In this document: piece after piece, positions 7,169-12,339 of the stretch
How positions within the stretch are numbered: position 1 is the first letter of the stretch
Layout of the letters: each line of letters starts with the position of its first letter
DNA from: Flavobacteriales bacterium
GTDB taxonomy: Bacteria; Bacteroidota; Bacteroidia; DT-38
NCBI GenBank assembly: GCA_013214975.1
Contig: JABSPR010000099.1
Location: 1-12,339 of the forward strand
Length of the DNA: 12,339 nucleotides
Reading direction: 5' to 3'
Program-made: the position numbers and the translations under genes
Notes under the pieces: generated by a model
The model's input: only the letters and a program-made list of their open reading frames with translations
Databases searched by the model: none
What the model was told of the DNA's origin: nothing

Positions 7169-8110
7169 ATGCGAATTCCTAGCCCTCCTACTGTACAATT
7201 CATCGCTGATAAAGTTGGGGGGGAAGTTATTGGTGACCCTAATGCACTCATCACCGGAATTAACGAAATTCATCGTGTAGAAGAAGGGGATATCATATTT
7301 GTTGATCATTCAAAATATTATAAAGCCGCCACTTCTTCAAAAGCAACTACTATACTAATTGATCAAGAAACAGAATGCCCGGAAGGTAAAAACCTAATCA
7401 TTGTAGATAGCCCATTCAGCGCATTTAACCATATCATTAACCTCTATTACAAGTCAAATACTTCACTCGAATCAATTAGTCCTACTGCTTCGATCGGAGT
7501 GAGTACTATAATAATGGCAAATGTTGTAATTGAAGATGGCGCTATTATTGGAGATAATTGCGTAATACATCCAAATGTTACAATTGGCGCACATTGTATA
7601 ATTAAAAACAACGTAATAATTCACGCAAATACAGTTCTTGGAGCGGATGGATTTTACTATAAAAAAACTAAAGAAGGATATAATAAGTTAATCTCTTGTG
7701 GAAATGTTGTGATTGAAGACGACGTTGAAATTGGGGCTCTCTGTAGTATTGACAGAGGAGTATCTGCATCAACAATTATTGGATCAGGATCTAAATTAGA
7801 CAACCAAGTACATGTTGGTCATGATACGGTGATCGGGAAAAATTGTCTTTTTGCAGCTCAAGTTGGAATTGCTGGTGTTGTTACTATAGAAGATAACGTT
7901 ACTTTGTGGGGGCAGGTAGGTGTTGCAAGTGATCTTACTATTGGAGAAGGAGTGGTTATTCTTGCTCAATCTGCAGTGAGGAATAGTCTTGAACCTAACA
8001 AAACCTACTTAGGAACTCCTGTTTCTGAAGCACGAGAAAAAATGAAAGAGATGGCTATGTTAAAAAAGCTCCCTTCCTTGATGCAGAAGATAAACACTAG
8101 CAAAATTTAA
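7169..8110 (+). CDS. Second LpxD-like N-acyltransferase (paralogue)
   Basis: This 313-residue protein has the LpxD plan: an N-terminal uridine-binding-like domain (1-100) and hexapeptide beta-helix repeats (about 105-275), followed by a shortened C-terminal helix. It diverges from the canonical LpxD at 3296-4336 in three visible ways. The uracil-pocket motif FLANxxY is replaced by FVDHSKYY (44-51). The catalytic histidine is kept (H218 in VGHDTVIG), but the second conserved histidine is replaced by D255 (GVASDLTI). The C-terminal helix that helps bind ACP in LpxD is shorter. It is probably a UDP-sugar N-acyltransferase, but the sugar, the acyl donor and whether it contributes to lipid A are unknown. 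It is common for Bacteroidota lpx clusters to carry a second copy near efp. It follows efp by 9 nt and is probably its co-transcribed partner. Confidence 0.85.
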   Translation: MRIPSPPTVQFIADKVGGEVIGDPNALITGINEIHRVEEGDIIFVDHSKYYKAATSSKATTILIDQETECPEGKNLIIVDSPFSAFNHIINLYYKSNTSLESISPTASIGVSTIIMANVVIEDGAIIGDNCVIHPNVTIGAHCIIKNNVIIHANTVLGADGFYYKKTKEGYNKLISCGNVVIEDDVEIGALCSIDRGVSASTIIGSGSKLDNQVHVGHDTVIGKNCLFAAQVGIAGVVTIEDNVTLWGQVGVASDLTIGEGVVILAQSAVRNSLEPNKTYLGTPVSEAREKMKEMAMLKKLPSLMQKINTSKI

Positions 8111-8195
8111 TAATAACCTTATCTATAAATAGAAGTACAAAAAAGAATTGGTTTTCATCCAATAAATTCAAACCTTTTCTAAACACCCGCTGTTC

Positions 8196-9419
8196 ATGGC
8201 AGTTCAAAAACGTAAAAAAACTTCTAAACTTGAGCTCACAGAGTTCAAACTTAATGCGTTGCTCCAAATCACAAAAGCAATCAACAACAATGTTTCTACC
8301 CAACAAATAATTGCAATTTACCGATCTGTTTTAAAAGATCAATTAAAAATCGGGAAACTAATTCTATTTAGTTATTACGATGGATGGAATTGCATTTTAA
8401 AATACGGCGTTAAAGGTTTAGAAAAGAAGATTAATGTCAATCGAGACTTAGCTAATATTATTGAAATAAAAACTTTAGAATCCTCTAATTTACAAGATGT
8501 CAGTTTAGATGTAATTGTTCCTGTCTTTCATAAAGATAAGCCCCTTGCTTATGTGCTTATAGGAGACATTAATGAAAATGAAATCCAGATAAGCCCAACG
8601 ATTAAGCATCTAAATTTCATCCAAACACTTACTAATATCATTGCCGTTGCAATTGAGAACAAGAGATTAACACGAGAAGGGCTAAGGCAAGAAAGGGTTA
8701 AGAAAGAGCTGGAGATGGCGTCGGAAATGCAGAACATGCTGTTCCCTGAAACTTTACCCAACAATGATAAAATTGAAGTCTCGGCGTATTACCAACCCCA
8801 TAATGAAGTTGGCGGTGATTACTACGATTACATCCAACTAAATGAAGATGAATCGCTCTTTTGTATTGCTGATGTATCTGGAAAAGGGATTTCTGCTGCA
8901 CTTTTAATGGCCAACCTACAAGCTCATCTTCATGCTCTATACCAGCAATATTTAACTTTAGAAGTGGTAATAAAACAGCTAAATGAAAAGGTGCTAAAGA
9001 GTGCTAAAGGAGAAAAGTTCATAACACTCTTTATGGCTGAGTATAATTCAAAGACGAGGAAATTAAAGTATATCAATGCTGGGCACAATCCACCTATGGT
9101 ATGGCATAATGGAAGAACCGAAGAATTAACTACAGGATGTCCTGGGCTTGGCATGCTAACGGAACTACCCTTTATTAATAAAGGCACCATGACAATGCCC
9201 CCTGACTCATTAATAGTATGCTATACTGACGGCGTGGTAGAGTTGGAAAATGAAAAAGACGAAGAATATGGCACCGAAATGCTTGAAGAAGCAATACAGC
9301 AATATTCAAGAAATTCGATAAACGAATTAAACCTCAACATAATAAAATCTTTAAATACACACAAGGAAGGCAGACCGTTTTTAGATGATGTGGCGCTAAT
9401 CAGTTGCCGGTTCTTCTAA
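8196..9419 (+). CDS. GAF-domain SpoIIE/RsbU-type PP2C phosphatase
   Basis: A soluble 407-residue regulator. Residues about 17-155 look like a GAF sensor domain; a charged helix (RQERVKKELEMASEMQNML, 164-182) leads into a SpoIIE/PP2C serine phosphatase. The metal-binding signatures are complete: GGDYYD (206-211, D208), ADVSGKG (225-231, D226), AGHNPP (285-290), YTDG (333-336, D335) and DDVAL (397-401). Such enzymes usually dephosphorylate an anti-sigma-factor antagonist (STAS protein) in partner-switching control, but no STAS or anti-sigma gene is in the window, so the target is unknown. The signal sensed by GAF cannot be predicted. The gene starts 85 nt after the LpxD-like gene and may have its own promoter; its last 24 nt overlap the end of the opposite-strand ligase gene. 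Confidence 0.9.
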   Translation: MAVQKRKKTSKLELTEFKLNALLQITKAINNNVSTQQIIAIYRSVLKDQLKIGKLILFSYYDGWNCILKYGVKGLEKKINVNRDLANIIEIKTLESSNLQDVSLDVIVPVFHKDKPLAYVLIGDINENEIQISPTIKHLNFIQTLTNIIAVAIENKRLTREGLRQERVKKELEMASEMQNMLFPETLPNNDKIEVSAYYQPHNEVGGDYYDYIQLNEDESLFCIADVSGKGISAALLMANLQAHLHALYQQYLTLEVVIKQLNEKVLKSAKGEKFITLFMAEYNSKTRKLKYINAGHNPPMVWHNGRTEELTTGCPGLGMLTELPFINKGTMTMPPDSLIVCYTDGVVELENEKDEEYGTEMLEEAIQQYSRNSINELNLNIIKSLNTHKEGRPFLDDVALISCRFF

Positions 9420-10853
9420 GCTTTTTTTATGGTATAAGTCTATAGCAACAATTGCAGCAATAAAGCTCCAAAATGGAACCGAAGCCTTATCTATATCCAA
9501 GAAATTATTAAATACCCCATGTACAAAATAAGTTATCAAAGAGAGAAGTAAGGTTATAACTAATAACTTCAAGTTCTTGTTTTTCGCAGAAAAATAAAGC
9601 CTACCCCCAGTAATAAGTGTGGCAAGAATAATTAAGAGAAAAGAAAGACTTCCAATAATACCAGACTCACTCAAAGGCCCGATATACTCACTATGGGCAT
9701 TACCCATATTCCCACTATTAGTACTGATACTTGTCTTCTCAGAATTTTTTTGAAAAGAACCGTATACAAACGAATATGTACCAGGCCCCCATCCAAGAAC
9801 AGGCCTTTCCTTAAACATTCTAAATGCTGAGGCCCACCTATTCAAACGCTCTAAATTAGACTCATCGGTAGAAATATTCGTTGCCGATTGCATATGTTCT
9901 AAAAACTCATCTGAATATGCTTGATCGTTTTTTGCAAACTTCATTTGAATTTCCGTTTGGAAATAAAAAAGCACTCCTACCATCACTAAAACAATACCTA
10001 CTATATGTGATAATTTAATTCTAATGAGATATCCTATATAAGCTACTAAAGAACATATAATACTTAACCAGGCAGCTCTCGAATAAGATAACAACAAAGC
10101 CAAAACGAAATAAGTAAATACTAATATTAAGATGTTCCGAACCCAGGGCTTTATCGGCTTATAGAATATAAAACCAAACAGCATGGGCAGATACATTGCG
10201 ATCATTGCGCCATATGAAGTGTGATCGGAGTAAAAAGGAGTCATTGCACTATGTGCTATTCTTTCATCGAAGCCAGACATGGCTAAAAAGTAAATTGAAA
10301 AAAGAATTACGCCAGAAAAACCGATAACATATAACCATACACTTCTATAAATATTTGAAATATTCTGAAATAAAATTGTACAAGCAAAATAGCAAGATGC
10401 CAAAAACCACAATCGAGACACCATAAATTTCACCGAGACAAGTGGGTATTCACTAGTAAGTGTAGTAAGTGAAAGCCAACCGAAATTAATAAGTATAGCA
10501 ACTGTAACCGGATGCTTTAATATACTGTTCCCTTTATTAAAATCCTTTACCAGCTTTAGTGATAAAAGTATCAATAAGCCAAAGAACAAGGGTTCTGTAG
10601 GGAAATTAACCCCTACCCCTAATCCAATATCCTCAACATTAACAGAAAGAGGTGTCAAGAAAAAGAGCACCAATATCACCTTATCAAGTTGATATACCGC
10701 AAGATAAACCACACCCAAAATAACTGGTAATAGATATAACCAATAAATTTCTTTATAAGTTAGATAGGCATTCAGAAGTACATATATAGCACTTACCCAG
10801 ATTACCCATTTGGAGTTATTCTCCTCTATTTCACGAGTTCCGTTCTCTCCCAT
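9396..10853 (-). CDS. O-antigen ligase/polymerase-family membrane protein (Wzy_C domain)
   Basis: A polytopic inner-membrane protein of 485 residues from the ATG at 10853, with about 10-12 hydrophobic segments. It shows the features of the O-antigen ligase/Wzy family: SYSRAAW with a conserved arginine (R259) at the end of a mid-protein membrane segment, then a large periplasmic loop (about 298-395) containing RPVLGWGPGTYSF and NAHSEYIGPLSESGIIG (H387), followed by further membrane segments. Members either polymerise repeat units (Wzy) or attach glycan to lipid A core or to protein (WaaL, PglL); sequence alone does not separate these. A TTG at 10874 would add 7 residues; I prefer ATG. Either start overlaps the upstream Wzz-like gene (23 nt with ATG), so translation is probably coupled. 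Its 3' end overlaps the phosphatase gene tail to tail. Confidence 0.85.
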   Translation of the reverse strand: MGENGTREIEENNSKWVIWVSAIYVLLNAYLTYKEIYWLYLLPVILGVVYLAVYQLDKVILVLFFLTPLSVNVEDIGLGVGVNFPTEPLFFGLLILLSLKLVKDFNKGNSILKHPVTVAILINFGWLSLTTLTSEYPLVSVKFMVSRLWFLASCYFACTILFQNISNIYRSVWLYVIGFSGVILFSIYFLAMSGFDERIAHSAMTPFYSDHTSYGAMIAMYLPMLFGFIFYKPIKPWVRNILILVFTYFVLALLLSYSRAAWLSIICSLVAYIGYLIRIKLSHIVGIVLVMVGVLFYFQTEIQMKFAKNDQAYSDEFLEHMQSATNISTDESNLERLNRWASAFRMFKERPVLGWGPGTYSFVYGSFQKNSEKTSISTNSGNMGNAHSEYIGPLSESGIIGSLSFLLIILATLITGGRLYFSAKNKNLKLLVITLLLSLITYFVHGVFNNFLDIDKASVPFWSFIAAIVAIDLYHKKSLEEPATD

Positions 10854-11781
10854 TCTCCAACAAATACGAAACAATTAAAGCTAAAAAAAAGCTTGACATC
10901 GTGATAGATAAAACTATTAACCAACGAATTGGGTAATGCTTCTTTTCCGCAGGAGTTGCTGAAGAAACCACGTTAACATAGATTTTCTTAAACTCCAATG
11001 TTTCTACAAGCTTTTCATAATGCCGTTTTAAACTTATAAAATCTTCTTGCGCGGCAATAGACAATCTGGCGTATGTGTCTTGCGCACCCCCATGCTTTTT
11101 AAGAACCTCAATTAGCTTAGATACTTCATCCAACTCTTTCTTACCCACCTTAGGATCACCCTTAATTGAATAGTAAACGGCGTATAGTTCTTCTGTTTGA
11201 ACCTCATAATTTACTATTCCATATTCCTCTTCATAAAAACGAAGTTTATTTTTAAAGGAATCAATCTCCATTCTTTTCAAATCCATCTCCTTCTTTACGG
11301 ATCTAATTGAGTTCTCAAAATGATTATTATGAATGGATCGTATTTGCTCTTGAACCAAAACGATTAAAGTATCTAGAACATTCGATGCAACTTGAGGATC
11401 TGCATCAAGATATTCAAGCCGAATCGATTCAAATTCTGTTTTTCCTACAGACAAAGCCTCCTTAAGTATATTATTGACTTCCGTTCTTGCATTTTTTCCA
11501 GTTAAGTCTACTTCAAAATGTTCTGCCAAACTACACTTGACGATAAGTCGTTCTAAAATATCTTCAGACAACAGAAATTGCAACAATTGCTCTGAAGGCG
11601 CCTCTGAGCTATATGCCTGCAAATTAGACGGGTAAAGAACTGCTTCTGACTTATATTTTGGGGTTATAAGAAAAGCTAGAGCAACTGAAAACACTGTGGA
11701 AATAACAAATACGTAAACTAAACGAACACGCCATTTATAAAGATCCTTTATCAGAGTATATGATTCAATAATACTGTTCAA
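10831..11781 (-). CDS. Wzz-like chain-length determinant protein
   Basis: A 316-residue protein with the polysaccharide co-polymerase layout: a membrane segment at about 20-39 followed by PKYKSEAVLYPS, a long periplasmic part rich in charged helices (roughly 75-265, with coiled-coil character around 160-195), and a second membrane segment at about 286-308 with a short cytoplasmic tail. No ATP-binding tyrosine kinase domain is attached. Such proteins set the length of O-antigen or capsule chains made by a Wzy polymerase, which fits the ligase/polymerase-family gene directly downstream. The start is TTG at 11781; no in-frame ATG lies before the first membrane segment, and a stop at 11797-11799 limits any upstream extension to 5 codons. 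The C-terminus closely resembles that of the preceding Wzz-like gene, pointing to tandem duplication. Confidence 0.8.
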   Translation of the reverse strand: MNSIIESYTLIKDLYKWRVRLVYVFVISTVFSVALAFLITPKYKSEAVLYPSNLQAYSSEAPSEQLLQFLLSEDILERLIVKCSLAEHFEVDLTGKNARTEVNNILKEALSVGKTEFESIRLEYLDADPQVASNVLDTLIVLVQEQIRSIHNNHFENSIRSVKKEMDLKRMEIDSFKNKLRFYEEEYGIVNYEVQTEELYAVYYSIKGDPKVGKKELDEVSKLIEVLKKHGGAQDTYARLSIAAQEDFISLKRHYEKLVETLEFKKIYVNVVSSATPAEKKHYPIRWLIVLSITMSSFFLALIVSYLLENGRERNS

Positions 11782-11796
11782 AATGCAAAATTCAGT

Positions 11797-12339
11797 TTAC
11801 CTATTTCTTTCTCTAAACGCCAACAGTACCAGTGAAAATATAAATGTCGATAACGTTGCAATTAACACAATTAGCCACCTAATTGGTTTAGATTTCACTT
11901 CGGCCTTTTCTGCCCTATTCACTACAAACTTATGTACAAAATCTTCTTCTGCATCAATTTTCACACTAAAATACTGAACTTCAAGATTTTCCTTTATTTG
12001 TTTTAAGGATATCAGACTTTTCTCTAGCCCCATAAAGTCGATTCCATTAATACTAATTGTTTCTAATGTCTTTTTCAGTTTTTCCGCAGCACCGTTTCTT
12101 CCTTCAGAAATAGCTTGGGCATAATACTCGCTATAAACAGCTACTTGAGACGAAAAATCTAATACTCCAAGCTTGTGAAATATAGCCAATGAATCTTCCA
12201 ATAGCTCTATTGAATTCGATGTTTCCAACAACTTATTCTCCAATATCTCCAATCCCCGTATTGCTCTATCTCTCTGAATTCTGTTCTGAACTGAATCCAA
12301 TTGATCCCCAATCGAATTCGCAATATTAGCTGCCATAGC
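11797..12339 (-). CDS. Second Wzz-like chain-length determinant protein, 5' end cut by window edge
   Basis: The last 181 residues are visible; the frame is still open at the right edge, so the N-terminal membrane segment lies outside the window. What is seen is a helical, charged periplasmic region beginning around ANIANSIGDQLDSVQNRI, which resembles the Wzz segment after the first globular part, then a C-terminal membrane segment (PIRWLIVLIATLSTF) and a basic tail FRERNR. The PIRWLIVL and RERN strings recur in the next gene, whose TTG start lies 15 nt after this stop in the same reading frame. The role is probably control of surface-polysaccharide chain length or a structural part of the export machinery. 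Any fused kinase would have to follow the C-terminal segment and is absent. Confidence 0.75.
   Translation of the reverse strand, partial: AMAANIANSIGDQLDSVQNRIQRDRAIRGLEILENKLLETSNSIELLEDSLAIFHKLGVLDFSSQVAVYSEYYAQAISEGRNGAAEKLKKTLETISINGIDFMGLEKSLISLKQIKENLEVQYFSVKIDAEEDFVHKFVVNRAEKAEVKSKPIRWLIVLIATLSTFIFSLVLLAFRERNR

Noticed and set aside
8147..8163. Small inverted repeat ATTGG / CCAAT between the LpxD-like gene and the phosphatase gene
   Set aside because: The stem is only 5 bp with no G+C-rich core and no following T-run, so it does not support a terminator call.
11783..11977. Short plus-strand open frame opposite the end of the first Wzz-like gene
   Set aside because: It is antisense to the conserved C-terminal membrane segment of the Wzz-like protein and shows no features of its own.

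Overview
The window looks like chromosomal DNA from a member of the Bacteroidota, probably Flavobacteriales. It is AT-rich, Shine-Dalgarno sequences are mostly absent, and promoter-like strings resemble the Bacteroidetes TTTG / TAnnTTTG pattern. It also carries porX, a regulator of type IX secretion restricted to this phylum, and the lpxD-lpxC-fabZ-lpxA-efp-lpxD-like gene order familiar from these bacteria. The placement rests on recognising protein families, not on a search, and the genus is not determined.

Layout. Positions 1-1825 (minus strand): porX, then the start of tsaE (cut by the window edge), 7 nt apart and probably co-transcribed. Positions 1881-3131 (plus): a divergent HD-domain phosphohydrolase with a TTG start. 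Positions 3296-8110 (plus): a compact lipid A cluster of lpxD, lpxC, fabZ, lpxA, efp (GTG start) and a second LpxD-like acyltransferase. Positions 8196-9419 (plus): a GAF plus SpoIIE/PP2C-type phosphatase. Positions 9396-12339 (minus): a surface-polysaccharide block read from the right edge inward, with two tandem Wzz-like chain-length proteins (the first cut by the edge) followed by an O-antigen ligase/polymerase-family membrane protein. No stretch above 300 nt lacks a gene; the longest gap is 164 nt (3132-3295).

How the genes fit together. LpxA, LpxC and LpxD catalyse the first acylation, deacetylation and second acylation of UDP-GlcNAc in lipid A synthesis. FabZ dehydrates hydroxyacyl-ACP and so competes with LpxA and LpxD for the same pool. 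The polysaccharide block on the right probably makes or attaches a surface glycan. PorX controls type IX secretion, whose cargo in some relatives is anchored to a special lipopolysaccharide, so much of the window concerns the cell envelope.

The points most worth a second look are: lpxC and fabZ, normally one fused gene in this phylum, split here by a reading-frame change with a 32-nt overlap; the second LpxD-like protein, which keeps the catalytic histidine but replaces the second conserved one with aspartate; two Wzz-like genes in the same frame separated by a single stop codon; and a 24-nt tail-to-tail overlap between the phosphatase and the ligase gene. I found no mobile element, CRISPR array or RNA gene, and no clearly new defence or signalling system.
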